A stretch of DNA of 64,000 nt from Tubiluchus corallicola (Eukaryota > Priapulida > Priapulimorpha > Priapulimorphida > Tubiluchidae): the NCBI GenBank assembly GCA_030141605.1, contig JAQGDQ010000121.1, positions 186,001 to 250,000 on the forward strand, read 5' to 3'. The position numbers and the translations under genes were made by a program. The notes under the pieces are model-generated. The model saw only the letters and a program-made list of their open reading frames with translations. It searched no databases and was not told where the DNA came from. Of this stretch, positions 47,601-60,179 are shown piece by piece (positions within the stretch are counted from its first letter, which is position 1; each line of letters opens with the position of its first letter).

Positions 47601-49010
47601 GTCGTAATTCAAGCTTCAAACCAGTTTTCCGGCATCGCTTTGTGTATTTTTTAGGCTCATTATATTTCTCACGACTTTAGTTCTTACTGTCATTTACCAA
47701 ACGAGTCGACACATCTTGATATACAATAATTACATACGACCACAAATTTTCCACATTACTAGTTTAGGATGTCCCACAATTCTGGATTGCTAGGTTGTGA
47801 TAGGGATTGTGAAAATCAGCCATCTTAAAAGTGTCCGTCTTACAACCATATTTCATATGCAAATTAATCTTGGAATCACTACATTATGTAATACACTGTT
47901 TAAAAGAATTCAGTTATCAGTAATATTTTATACGGAGTTTAAAACGAGTTTTGAAATGGGAATAATAAATTGAAAAATTAATGCCCTGATTCCATGATGA
48001 GCCTTTTATTATAAGCCAACATTACAAATACATGTTATGTTCAATAAATGGGCAACAAAAGAGGTTTAATGGAGCACATACCGATGAGCAAGAGGCGGTG
48101 AGATTGGACTTCATGTCAGGGTTAAAAGTGCGATTTCGCAATCACAAAATCACGTTAATACATGCCTTAAATATTGAATCGCGCAGGGGTAGAATGGTGA
48201 AACATAGTGCAATGAGGTATTCCATATCATACTGCACCTCGTTATGCAAGACCGCTGCTATTACTGTGGCACCAATTACTGTGCTTCACCACACTCATAG
48301 AGTGTCTATTACTAGTTAGTGTTACTTCAATCATTGTAACTACCTACGTCACCTCGCATTATGAGTGACCGCTGCATTATGTATTAGAATTTAGAAAAGT
48401 TAGGCAGAAAAGTGACGCGACATCTTACGTCAGTGTTTGTCACTAGTCAGGTTTACTTCAGTCATTGTTACTAGCTACTGTCCCATTACGAGTGGACCGG
48501 TGCATTATGTATTAGCATTTAGAAAAGTTAGGCACAGTGCAATTGCCCTCGCACACAATAATTAATTAAAGGTTAAAATCATGTTGTGCAGTTTATCAGG
48601 GGTTTTAAGATGTTGGATGTGATACATCCAGTGTTTACGCGTCACTTTTTGAACGTGCGTAACAACGCAAGCGCGTTCACCTTCAAGTAACACTATAATA
48701 GTAAATCTCTATAGGCTACACGTATTTTTGCTCCTGAAAATTTTATTAGCACAAATGCAGCCAGTATGTTGCATAATAGAGGCAATTTTCTATAGTTAAT
48801 TCAGCATTCCTGTCAATAATTAGCACAGGGTTGAATTGATTCGTCTTTGCGTGCGTGTCACTTGTGAAAAGAATGGCATTTTTTATGATCACACAACCTC
48901 AATTCTTTGCGCTTATGTATTTGATTAGGTGTACAGTTTATTGCAGGGACGTTGCTCATATAGGTTTTAAAGGGTTAAATTTAAATACCTTTTCTTTTTA
49001 ATTCTTTCTC
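44691..49010. other. non-coding stretch with a tandem duplication
   Basis: AT-rich. Chance-size ORFs on both strands overlap at 46824-47184. A worn direct duplication at 48306-48538 is listed separately. No exon was recognised. Confidence 0.4.
48306..48538 (+). repeat. imperfect direct duplication, period about 130 bp
   Basis: Two diverged copies begin near 48308 (ACTAGTTAGTGTTACTTCAA) and 48440 (ACTAGTCAGGTTTACTTCAG). Both contain TGCATTATGTATTAG (48373 and 48501) and TTTAGAAAAGTTAGGCA. They differ by substitutions and small indels. Confidence 0.85.
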
Positions 49011-49266
49011 ACCATCATCATCATTGACATCTTCATCTTCACTGATATCACCATCATTAGCGTCATCATGAAGATCATCATCTTTGTCGCTGTTGTTCTT
49101 GTCGTAGTCATCATCGTCGTCACCATCATATTATCGTCATCATCGTTGACATCATTATCATCATAACTATAATCAGCACAACAATTTTTACCATCATTAC
49201 TATTATCACAATTATTTTCATCTTCTTCATCGTTGTCGTTGTCGTCATCATCACCATCATCATCAA
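49011..49266 (+). repeat. (CAT/CGT)n trinucleotide repeat
   Basis: About 250 bp of CATCATC, CGTCGTC and TTCATC triplets, similar in make-up to the arrays at 22283 and 57851. Confidence 0.95.
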
Positions 49267-50246
49267 GAATGAGAACTTGTGCTATCTTTAGGGTCAGACA
49301 TTAAACCAGAAAGGTGATAAATATGTAGATGCACCTTATTGCTTTGCTACGTGAGCTCTGTTGTTAAATTTCCATGTTTTTGCCTGTTTTCACCTATAAC
49401 ATGTGAAAACATATTATTAGGCTAATTGTAAAATGGTCAGCAATAAAATGTCTTACGGTTATTTTCACAGCTTGGCAAGCATAGCGGGGTCTTCGTCTGA
49501 TTGGTTGTGCTTGCAGCTCAGATTAGGCCTAATTTTTGTTATGTCCAGAAACGCATAGTATTTTCGTTAGTTTCATATGTGTGAAAATAGGAAAAAAGAA
49601 AAACAACGGCATTTACGGTTTTTACTAAAGGGGCACTTTTATTAAATTGTCTTGCGCGACATGCCAGAATGACATGTCAACCTAGCAACTAAATTGTTAT
49701 AAAAACTATTATTAGACGTGCACATGTTTAAAAATATGCCTAACGAAGACAAGTTGAAAGCAGTAAATGTTTGGAATTGGAACAAAATGAAATAAAAAAG
49801 AAAACAAAAAATATTCAAGGTACATTTTTATGCACGTAATTATACAAAACGCTATATAAATCCACCACAAAACGCATTTAGATATCACTTTATTATGCAA
49901 CATTTTTGCAAGTTACTACACAGTACTAAGCACTGCTTCTGTTGTGGTTTCATATGTATACATGCCTTGCCTGCCGGACCTACTGAATTGAAACTTGTAG
50001 TAGTTTGACTATTCCGGAAAATCAAGAACTTTCTATATACATCATGTTTTTGTACAATATTATAGTTTAGCACTCTGCGTGCTGGTATAAAATGCTTACC
50101 GGATGATCTACTCATATTTGTAGAACGACCAGTTCTTACATAATCAACAATAATCATTTGAGACGAGATATGGAACTGGATAGTATTGGCTGCTGTCGAA
50201 TGAAGTATAAACATCACCCTACAGCGAGAGAAATAGACTATGCTGT
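49267..50246. other. non-coding stretch
   Basis: AT-rich. A 145-codon - strand ORF (49885-50322) spans the 31-bp duplication and has no recognisable domain. Otherwise I see nothing. Confidence 0.4.
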
Positions 50247-50308
50247 ATGGTAGATATGTAGAAACGTTTTTCTGGCAATGGTAGATATGTAGAAACGTTT
50301 TTCTGGCA
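50247..50308 (+). repeat. perfect 31-bp tandem duplication
   Basis: A 31-base unit beginning ATGGTAGATATGTAG and ending TTCTGGCA occurs twice head to tail with no differences, so the duplication is recent. Confidence 0.97.
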
Positions 50309-50429
50309 GTAAATCTATCCATTTATTAACCAGTCCAAACATTGCTTACTTTTGGTGACAAGCACGCCAATTAACCAGTTAGATATCATATGATCAATAT
50401 GCAGTCACCGTCTTTGATGCTTTGGCTAT

Positions 50430-50700
50430 TTTTTAGCAGCGGCTCCAGCTGCTTTTTGTTTAACTCAGTCAGCAAGCAGACCGTTATAGAGGGCGCTTAT
50501 AATGGTTTGTAAACAAGGTGCCCATGTAAAAGCCCCGGGCTGTGGACCCTTGAATGCCTACTGTCCTCGTTGTCATCAGTGCCCGGGGCCTGACAGTTGG
50601 GGGTCCATCATTACTCAGAGTCATAAATCTCATTGTCACCTTTTATACACGCAGTTTGCGTAGTTCGCCAGTTTACTGTTTTTCCTGGCACCTGGTTTTG
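50430..50700. promoter_or_regulatory. candidate regulatory element with forkhead word and paired inverted repeats
   Basis: A GC-richer complex island. TGTAAACA (50508-50515) lies in GGTTTGTAAACAAGG. GCCCCGGGC (50532-50540) pairs with GCCCGGGGC (50581-50589), and TGGACCC (50543-50549) pairs with GGGTCCA (50601-50607). CAGCTG and TTACTCAGAGTCATAAA words are also present. Confidence 0.35.
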
Positions 50701-51019
50701 ACAAAATGCCAGAAATGCTTTTTTAGCTCTGAATAACTTCAGCTTCAGTCCACACGAGTGGATTAATTAGCTTCCATACGCCCATTACAGCGAGTTAGCA
50801 TTTATAAGCACAATTAAACTGATAAAAGATTGCAGAACAGGGACGATGATACCTATAACCACCTACTGTGGCAGTGTTGTGGTTTTCACTTAACAACTGC
50901 AAACTAATTTAATTACTAGCACTTAACAAGTTGTTCTATTAAGATTAACAGCGATAATTTTCCAAAGATTTTTAGCTGGTATTCCCTCTAGAAACATCTT
51001 CTGAACACATGTATTGGTG

Positions 51020-51250
51020 AAACTCTGTCGTCCAGATCACTAAAAACTTGGCTGTGTTCAAAATAAATGCTTTTACTTCAGTCCCAGTCTTTTCCGGCAC
51101 AGTTACAGCTTATTCGATCGTGTTATCGCCTTCTCGTGATCGCGCGGCCATTTTTGCCGTCAAATTTCCTTACAGATTTCACGCAATATTTACCACACGA
51201 GGCGAAATTGCCTTAAGATATCAAAACGTACCGTTATAAGCTCATTAGAC
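51020..51250. promoter_or_regulatory. candidate regulatory element, CpG-bearing
   Basis: A complex sequence with TTATTCGATCGTGTTATCG, CGTGATCGCGCGGCC, TTTGCCGTCAAATTTCC and CGCAATATTTACC words. The 63-aa ORF inside has no recognisable domain. Confidence 0.35.
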
Positions 51251-51339
51251 TATCTGGCTAACCATCAATTTCTTTTGTCTGCAAATCGTTGCAAAATGAT
51301 TGCATTTCATTAGTAAAAAGGTCGAATTTGTTCGATCCG

Positions 51340-51500
51340 GTGCGTCCTGCTCGTTACGAATATTAAGGGATTATTGACGATGCAGATGCATGCTGCTTGA
51401 TGATGCACAATCAATTAGCATTCTTAATTGCTAATTATAATCGTTCAGCGAGACATTTTCTCTTAGATTTATGCGTCAGCTCGATAGAAAAAGAAAAGAG
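51340..51500. promoter_or_regulatory. candidate regulatory element, homeodomain cluster
   Basis: GGGATTATTGACG, CAATCAATTAGCATTC, TTAATTGCTAATTATAATCG and TTAGATTTATGCG occur within 130 bp. ATTAGCA (51414) and TGCTAAT (51429) face each other. It lies 90 bp from the previous island, so the two may be parts of one element. Confidence 0.4.
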
Positions 51501-52361
51501 GACGCAGATAATTTGAAATTATGCCTCCACTTTTGCTATTATCAGGAAAACACAAACATTTGTGTTAATTATTGAAGAAGTAGGGATTAGTCACATGGTC
51601 ATACCTGTCAATAGTGCCAAAAAACTTTTCATTTAAGCAAAATTGTCGGTAAGAAAATTTAAGAAAAGTTGAAGTTATGACGCATGTGGTAAAGCCAATG
51701 TTTATAACGACAGAGAGAAAGAGAGGGGGTGAGTGAGCGAAAGGAGAAAGAAAAAGAGAAACGAAAAGAGCAGATAAGAAGTACGTTGATCTGACCATCA
51801 GCTCTGAGTCACTTATTGCTGATAGGAGGACTGACTATTGCCTGTCATTTTCAAAGTATCAAATAACGCTGAACATCCTCAACCGATGACTTCGCGGTAA
51901 CATTACACTCGTGATCCAGACGGCAAGGTAAATTCGAAGACTTACTGATGCAGTAACTCATCGATTCAACATCCATAACTGATATTCGAGATGTTGCTAT
52001 AACGATTGCAATAAAATCTGAATTCACTGAAAGAAAAGCCACTCATACATTTAAGGTTTAAAACCGTCTGTGGATTTTAGCATTCTTTATTCCTTCTACA
52101 AAGCTGAGTTCAAAAAGGATTCTAAAGTGCTGTAATAAATAATAAAATACAGCAAAAGGTTTTGTGTGGTATTATGATTTATGAAGGATTTGCAAGCGCA
52201 AAAGATAGATGCTCCTTTATTGACTTCGCTGACGGCTACTGTGATAGGAATCACAACTCTAACTATGTAAACGAAAGCCGTGTTTTTTGCACAGGCATGA
52301 AAGAAACACCAAACGTTTGTTTCAAATAACACAAACTTCAAAATAACTACTATTCTTTCTA
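51501..52361. other. non-coding stretch
   Basis: AT-rich with a short GA-rich repeat at 51709-51780. No exon was seen. Confidence 0.4.
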
Positions 52362-52432
52362 TAATAATTAGATAATAATAATGATGGTGGTGATGATGTG
52401 ATGATGATGATGATGATGATAATTATAATAAT
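52362..52432 (+). repeat. (GAT/AAT)n trinucleotide repeat
   Basis: ATAATAATAATG leading into (GAT)n with GGT interruptions. Confidence 0.95.
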
Positions 52433-52914
52433 TAATTTAAAAAATAAAAGTAACAAAATGAAGAAATTACTTAAAAATAATACCAAACAGTATTTTTGGC
52501 CAGAGAACAAAACTTAATAACATACGTCCATAAGAGACTATTCAGACTAATGGAAGACACTACATTATGTTGTCTCTGATGTCTGCTGGATTTTATAGAT
52601 TGGATGCAGTGACCAGACCATTCAAACATAGATAGATTCCTTGGATACACAGAGATGGCAAATATGAATGTTTCTTCAGACATTGAGCAAACTCTCTTGA
52701 TGTAGTACGTCGAATTCGGTAATTAGTAAAAAGTTGGTCTACCTGAGAGGTTTCTAGGTATTTATATGGATATTCGATAATTACGTCTGTTTGTTTTGAG
52801 TTGTGCACGTGATATATGCTCTTTGTTACCTCAAGGTGTAATAACGACAACGGTAACAGCAATGGAAACCACAAGCCGATAGTAATAGCATCGCGGCGAC
52901 TGTAAAGCAGGCAA

Positions 52915-53122
52915 CCACAGCAGCAGCAAAATTAAGAATGAAAACGTCAGCAGCAGCAGCAGCAGCAGCAGCAACAGTAATAATAACAACAGCAACTGCA
53001 AAGCAGAACAGTGGCGGTTAAAGCAGCAGCGATTTTTCACCTGCATTTTAGTGGCAGCAGCTGCTTAAAATAGCAAAAACGGCGACGTAGCAACAGCAGC
53101 AGCAGCAACAACAACAACAACA
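52915..53122 (+). repeat. (CAG/CAA)n trinucleotide region
   Basis: A perfect (CAG)9 at about 52948-52975, with interrupted CAG/CAA/AAT triplets on both sides, the last block being (ACA)n at 53105-53122. Confidence 0.95.
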
Positions 53123-56040
53123 ATTCACTTGCATTTCTTTCCTACTCAGAATCTTTAAAAGTCTCTGGATTTTTACTCTCGCCAGTCGACAAAGAAGCAA
53201 CAACTAATGCAATCTCCATCATGTAATTAGATGAGAGGGCACAGTTACTGCGTGAAACAAGTGCCCATAGCTAAAGAGCTATTTGTCATGTTTGCTGAGT
53301 TTGAGCTCCTTACTGAAGATCATTCGATTGTGAGAGATTTCCACAAAAGTCCTTATTCATTTATCTGCTTGTATTTAGGAAGCGACAGCCGTGAGGTCAA
53401 TTCAAGTGTCTGTGGCAGATTTTTCGCAATTTCTTTATTTTAGCGCTTTTTGTAGATATGCTCAATTGCTCATTCATTCGTCCATTCGTTTTCACACACC
53501 TTTTCCCCCACTTATGTATTCACTTATTCTTTCGCTCACTCGTCCGTAACTTCCAGCTTTCAGTCTTTTTTTCGGAGTAAGTTTTTGTCATGAACTACGT
53601 AAGCTTACTGGTATGTCAGTAACCAAAAATTTACACGCAGCAAAAATTTGATGATGTTGTGCGATTGGACAGATGTAAAATGGGCTAATGTCCTACACAG
53701 GCTAATATAGGACAATGAGCTTTTAGACTTCACTAAAAATAGTAATGTAGTATAGGCACTCTTTTTTTCCTTTATTAATAAAGAAGAGAAAAACAGTTTA
53801 TATATCATTTTGCTATTTTAGGAAAGCTTGAAGCTCATTGTCCGACATTAACTCATTTTACCATATACATTAGTAGAAATAAACATCACCTCCATCATGT
53901 CTATCACTATTTGTTAAAGTTTTGGAACTTTGGTAACTCAGCTAAATTACTTCAAGGAAACAAGTGTTGTAAAAACCAAAGTCTTAAAGTTTAATGTGCT
54001 ATTTTTAACACCATTCTGGCGACGCGTTCAGAAACTAAATAGATAATTCAGTATCGTTAGCTAATCATGTGGCAGACGCAGAACCGCCCCTAAAACAATT
54101 TTGTGTTCTCAGTCAGACAATTAGACTCACAAAGCCAATATGAACTAGACGTTGTTTGGCCGAAACGAAGCACTTAGGAAACCACAAACTTCGTCTAGGC
54201 GCTTATTGCGCTCACGCTTTAGCCAGATTTGTTTTACCACCGCAATCATTTCATCTACAAAGCATCAAACAACTCAATCACCGAGGGAATACCGGCTTTA
54301 TTTGATAAGCAGACAACATGAAATTCATCATTTCCGGTCATTTGTATGTCATCGGGTACAAAGCCATTACACGCAAAATGTTTTAAATTACCGCAAAAAA
54401 TCATCCCCATTGACAATAGATTTGAAAAATTTCTATTGGCAGCTTGGCGTCTTAGACACTTCAAGGAACAAAACCGGACCGTCAATTTCTACCAAAGTTA
54501 TTTCCTCTGAGATTTCCAAAGCAACGTGCACTACCACCATTGTCGATTTAAGCCTGTAAATTTTCCCAAGATTGCCTAGAAATTTCGTGCGGGAAGATGA
54601 CAGGTTATTCTTCTTTTATACAGCAAAGCATTGTGTGCCGCAGCGCGATATGGAACGTATTTAAGAATGACTGCAGTGACGGTGCTATTTCGATTTTACT
54701 AAGAAAAATTATTTTTGCAGACGACGTGAATCAATGTCAAACGCCATTAGACAGAATAATAGTCGCGCTAAAAGTGTTGAAACAATATGGGAAATCTATA
54801 AAATAGCTGAGAAGTAGACGACAAACAAGGTCATTCTCTTTCACTTTACACTCTCCACGCAGAAGATTATACCTTCATGAAATCTTATAGATGGCAACGG
54901 TTAAATTAATGCATTTTCGAGTTAGATGAATGGCGCTACAATCAAGTTCAGTTTAATTCGCGTTCTCAAGTTTCGTCAGTGCTCATTTAAAGTCCATTAA
55001 GACAATTATAAACGTAACATAAAATTATATCTAACCTTATTCACTTACAAAAAAATTAATAGTTTGAATTTTGTTGAGAGTCACAAGCCTGAGAAACAAG
55101 CTTGTTTTTGCAATTTAAATGAAGAAGTACTTCAATCTTCTTCGTTAATTCAAAAGCTTAAAAACAACTAAACTGGAATGGATACTATAATAGGATGAAC
55201 GATCAATGGCCTGAGACCTACAAAAAATTTAAAAACAAAGAAACGAAGCAGAAAAACTGATAACTAAAATATTTAAAAACTCTGCTGCAGAAATTTTAAA
55301 ATATACCAAGGGTTTCTATTGATAATTTGCTATTGATTATATTGTGACGTAAGCGATAATTGCTCCCCTGCGGAAAACGCAGTGCGGATGTCACGTGGTT
55401 GACAGTGTGACACATTTGACATTCATAAGTGGAAAAATTGTGGAATCATTAAGTTGAGACAAATTGGCATCGACAGTGGTGACATAAGGTCGACGAAATT
55501 TCACTATCAAAGCGCGCGGCATTACTATGCATGGTTAAACTATTATTAGAATTTGTACTAATCAATGTTACACTTGTACTTATAAAGTTAGAGGGATGAC
55601 TCCTCAAATACGTCTGATTGTTAGCTTTGATTGTAATTAATTCGTTAAGTTGAGATTTGCTATGACCGTAACACATGTAAAAATTTTGATCCTGTGGATG
55701 TATCTTGGTTCGATGGAAAGTGATTTGACGCAGAAGTTTTTCTGTGCCTGCTTCATCCAGTGCAGAGTTGTACGCCTATTACGTATAATCCACTCATCTA
55801 CCTATGCATATTACCCTATATTAGCAGAGTAAATAAAACCAGATTCAACGGTACAGAACGTCAATTTTTTCAAGTATTTCAAGCACCCTACCACTTCCGC
55901 ACCAACAACACCAGCCCTTCACATACCATTCAATGAAATGAAATGCATTGTCCAGGGACGCTAGAAGTTGTCTGGCAAGCGATGGTCAAGAATTCAATTT
56001 TCATTCTTACACAAAGCGCGCGCAGAAACTAAATTAAGAA
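53123..56040. other. non-coding stretch
   Basis: AT-rich. The 135-codon + strand ORF at 54152-54559 has no recognisable domain. A short complex patch lies at 55330-55440 (CTGCG gaaaa CGCAG hairpin, CACGTGG). No exon was recognised. Confidence 0.4.
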
Positions 56041-56170
56041 GTGGTCAATTGACCATCTGCCCCTCTGGAGTTGAATTCGGCAGACTTTCCGGTGCGTGCT
56101 TCTATAATAGCATCTTAAGGGCTGTTAATTATCACCGGCCCTCATTAAACATCTTTAATTTTGAATACAC
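56041..56170. promoter_or_regulatory. candidate regulatory element with palindrome
   Basis: TGGTCAATTGACCA (56042-56055), a perfect 14-bp palindrome, is followed by GGGCTGTTAATTATCACCGG and CTCATTAAACATC in a complex, less AT-rich island. Confidence 0.3.
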
Positions 56171-57850
56171 AGAAGCACAATTTTCTTTGTCAAAACGACT
56201 GTAATAGAAATGCAGTTGTTATTTTTGGACCCTACCCTCTTTGCAGGGATGGTTCTAAACCATAGACCGTCGATGTTGATAAAATTTAATCTTTTCATCC
56301 GTTCATTTAATAATTTCAGTTCTAAGATTTTCGGTACTCAGTAAATTTTCAGGATAATTTGATATTTGACAAAAGATATCTGCCAGTCCAATATTTATAC
56401 AACTCGTTTTAATATAGCGTATTATTCAGTTACAATTTTTTAAATCTATTTTGTACGTTGCTCAATATTATTACTTTAATTTAGACAATAAATTTTCGCC
56501 TTTCTTCTGAAAAAATTACTAAACTAGCACGCAGATATCTAGTCATATTTTCACCCCTCTGCGGTCTCTGCCGATCGTACCGCTTTGAACCCGTGTCTCT
56601 CTGCTACCATTTTTGAATCTCGAGCATAAAAGCACGTGGTTGTGCAGTGTTTAGATTAAAAACACTTAGATCTTGACAACATCTTTTCAAGTTTACAAGG
56701 TATTTTGTGAAATACATTCTGTTCTTCATAAATATTAAGTATTTTTCCAGTAAACATGACGCAGAGCGAGAAAACATGCTAAATGGAAAAGGGCAAGCTC
56801 CCTGACCGTTTACTTACGTACCAATGTTTGCATTAAAATAAAAGAGAGTGTGCACGTAAATATTTTTTAATTTACAAGACACGTGCTAATGAAAGAAGAA
56901 AAAATATTGACCGCACCATGGCATTCTTGTAGCAAATACAGGCAATACCTTTTATAAGATAGTAAGGGAACACTTTATTTTTTATCTACAGTATTTCAAA
57001 TTAGAGATTAGAATATGCTTTAGTTCAGTAGTATAAAAAGGTGAAAGATCATTTGTAATTCGAGTTAATTATAATGGACCAGTGTTTATTTTATATCAAG
57101 ACTACAACACTCGTACGGTAAATTGTTAAATTAAGCTCTTGTCCTATAGAGTTTCTTGTCTTCTAGAACTTGTTTTCATTTTGGATGGCAACCATTCAAG
57201 AATGGCACGCTTAGGCAAGATGTTTTGGAGGTCAGCACCACAAAAAGGTAATTTCTCCTAAGTATTTGTCAAGTAATTTGAGTGAAGGAGCTGTAAGTAC
57301 TGCCAACAACGCCGACTCGCTTTCATAAGCCATTCATGGCGGGCAGGTTCTTTGACAGAAGCAGACGATTTCAGGTGTTTGTTCTGGAGTTGTGTTACCT
57401 GTCGCTGTGCACAGTTTAACGTAGTGCGCAAATAAACTTTGTTTTGTTAAGAGCGACTAACACCTGCCGTAGCCTTGGGCTCCCCATTCAGAGGTACCAT
57501 CGTAATAACTTGTCTTCACGTAAGCGACAACATCATTTTGACCATTGAAATGTTTTTCTAATGCTTGTTTGAAGAACCAGTCAAATACCACGCTGTTTAA
57601 TGTGAAGCAAAATTACGAAAAAATGTGAAATGTTTAAAGGCAGTCTTGCATTTCGCCAAGGGCTAAGAACAACTGAACGGTTTAAATAATGTTGTCTAAT
57701 CCCTAAATTTGCATAAGGTCAAACCATATTTTTGCTAGGCTGTACACACCATTTCAGCAAAAATTGAGCTATAAACACTATAGTTACAGGTCGTATAAAA
57801 ACAGTTTTCTATTGTATCAAGGTTATATTGCAACATTGCTTCGTCTTTGT
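56171..57850. other. non-coding stretch
   Basis: AT-rich, with no repeats and no convincing ORFs. A slightly complex part at 57180-57500 includes GGATGGCAACC, an RFX-type half. Confidence 0.4.
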
Positions 57851-58055
57851 TACCATCATTTTAACTGCTCTCATTATCATCGTCACCATCACCGCATTCG
57901 TCATTATAGTCATCGTCATCATAAAAGTAGTCACCGCCATCATCGTCGCCGTCATCATCACCATCATTATCACCATCATCATCATCGCCATCATCACCAT
58001 ATTACTGCCACCAGCACCAGTAGGATCACGGCATCACCATTATCATCGTTAATGC
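57851..58055 (+). repeat. (CAT/CGT/CAC)n trinucleotide repeat
   Basis: Compound CAT, CAC and CGT triplets. The overlapping ORFs of His, Ile or Met runs in three frames are repeat artefacts. Confidence 0.95.
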
Positions 58056-58194
58056 TATCACTGCCATATCCAAATCGACACAGCCATCGCCAGCTGACAC
58101 TAAATTAATTCCAGTCTTCTTAAATGCAGCGGGTACTGGTTTGAGTTACATCAATTATGCCTGCAGTAACTCGAAATTGCAGGAACATACAGAT

Positions 58195-58305
58195 TATTAC
58201 ATCAGACAGCATAAGATGCATTAACACCTCTTCGTTAATGGTCGCACGCTTGACAATTAATGGCGGTGATATCTGATTAATGAGATGTGGAAATAATTTC
58301 CAAAG
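58195..58305. promoter_or_regulatory. candidate regulatory element, homeodomain cluster
   Basis: GCATTAACACC, TCGTTAATGG, ACAATTAATGGCGG and CTGATTAATGAGATG occur within 90 bp of otherwise complex sequence. Confidence 0.38.
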
Positions 58306-59767
58306 TTTTTGACATGGATCACATTACTTACTCCATGTTGTGAAGCATGCTTTTGTATCGCATTTACACGTTCTACTCACGTTACCCATATAAAAACTAA
58401 CATAAATCAGGTGCTATTTGGTTTTGGTTTATTGTTTAAATACAGTTTAGCACTTAACGAGAAAGAATCTAGCACTCAGTCGCAGGGCTCGTTTAAAGTA
58501 GATGGTTGTAACACGACCGGGATCTGTCAAAAGGTCAATACGTAGGCTACATGCAACTTTTAATCAGAATGCTGAACCTACAAGGTTAAAATTTTACATA
58601 ACTTCCAAACAGGTCGGGAATCGTATCTCGTCACAATTTCTCAGAAATATATGTACTGTTCAGGAACATTTTATTTCAACCAGTTTGAACCAGACGTGGT
58701 TAGTAAAACTTAATGAGCTGGAAATTTAATTTTGACAATCACAACCAGCATGCACGTGTAATTATGCCTTTGTATTTAAATTCCCAGTTGGCTATTTATT
58801 CATTTATTTAGTTACTTATTTATACCTGCTTTTCTTTTTTCGTTTATTTATATAAGCTTTTTTACACTAAATTGCTTACTTACTTATTTATTTTTACTAC
58901 TGCTTATTTATTTACTTATGGGTATTATGCTTTCACAAGCTTAGGTTTTTGAAGCATACATGGTTAGTACAAAAGTCTGCTTTTGTATGTTTATGAAAGG
59001 CTAATCATATCATTTTTACTGAATGTGTTTATTCTTCAGTTCTATAACTTGCCTGTAACTTGGCCATGCTCTTAAGTCCCCAAATGTTGGTTCCAGAACC
59101 TCTCAACTCATCAAGAAAAAACAGGACAAATACTCGAGTTGTAGCTCTACTAAGTTTTCTTTGGCTTCTGCGGTGATTGATTACCAACATTCAAGACGCT
59201 GCCTAGTGATCGATCATCAACATTCGAGACATTGCGATTATCATTATCATCGTCGATACTCATTAATTGAGTCTGTTGAGCGTAAATAGGTTTGCACGCT
59301 CCAATATTCCTCAATGTTACCAAGTTTCCTAGCTCACAGTATTTTCAGTTCAGTTGTTTATTGATCACAATAGTGCCAATTTTTATTTGGACACTGAAAT
59401 TACGTAACCTGTATCACAGGATTCCCAAGATTAGGGTATAGATTATAATTGCGTTTTAATTGTTGTTTAATCTAAGCTAACTCTACCTGGGTATTAAAAT
59501 AATATGAATTTACACCTTTGGTGTTTTTAAAGCTTTTTATTAATTTCAGTTTTTTGATGCTGAATGCTTCCAATATTTGGTTACTAAGAACGAGGGCTAA
59601 ATATGTACATAAAGAACAGCATACTTAAAATTTTAGTTTTTTAATTAAGTTTTTTGTGTAGTTTTACTTTGTAGATTTTTTATAAATTGCATTTTTTCTT
59701 TTAAATATTGTAACATGGCTAATATTATTGTGGCTAAAATAAAACGTAAATAAACATAAATAAGATT
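58306..59767. other. non-coding stretch
   Basis: Includes a TTTA/TTAC-rich simple stretch at 58791-58925. Two overlapping + strand ORFs (58309-58545, 58502-58729) show no domain. No exon was recognised. Confidence 0.4.
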
Positions 59768-59795
59768 ATTGAAAGGAAGGAGGGATGAAGAGAGC

Positions 59796-59826
<31 letters not shown>

Positions 59827-60045
59827 TGGGGTATAGGGAGAGAAAAAAGGGAGAAAGAGAGAGAGAAAGAGAAAGAAAGAAAGATGAGGAAAGAGGATTA
59901 AATGGTGGAGGAGAAAAAGGGCAAACACTGGAAAAAGGAATATAAAAAATTCAGAGGGAAAGGGAAGAGAGAAGGACAAGAGAAAGAAGCGTGAAAAATG
60001 AAAGGGGAAGAGGTCATCATAAAATGAAACAAATAAAAGAAGAGA
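59768..60045 (+). repeat. GA-rich purine repeat
   Basis: (GA)n at about 59793-59826 inside 280 bp of almost pure A/G with GAAAGA and GGAAAG words. Confidence 0.95.
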
Positions 60046-60179
60046 GGGTGAAGCTATAACAATTCTGCGCCAAAATAATTAAACGAATGTGAGCCATATG
60101 GATAAATTATTGAGGTCTGTCTGATGTATGGCAACACTTATAACATGCAGAAGTTCAGGTCTCTTTCCTTTGTGAAAAT

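Noticed and set aside
25381-48140. Shared word TAAAAGTGCGATTTC at about 25381 and 48124 as a dispersed repeat
   Set aside because: A single shared 15-mer without flanking similarity is within chance for 64 kb.
49885-50322. 145-codon - strand ORF
   Set aside because: It crosses the exact 31-bp tandem duplication, whose two copies are read in different frames. It has no domain and is near the chance limit.
54152-54559. 135-codon + strand ORF
   Set aside because: Chance-size, no domain, no flanking splice pattern, and a similar-size ORF lies on the opposite strand.
30007-56055. Perfect palindromes of 12-14 bp (30007, 39713, 56042) as special sites
   Set aside because: At this base composition several 14-bp palindromes are expected in 64 kb, so palindromy alone is not evidence. 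They are mentioned only as parts of islands.
19003-60045. Low-complexity ORFs over CT, CAT, ATT, GA and CAG repeats (Ser/Leu, His, Ile, Met, Arg/Glu or Phe runs)
   Set aside because: They are produced by the repeats themselves and appear in several frames at once.
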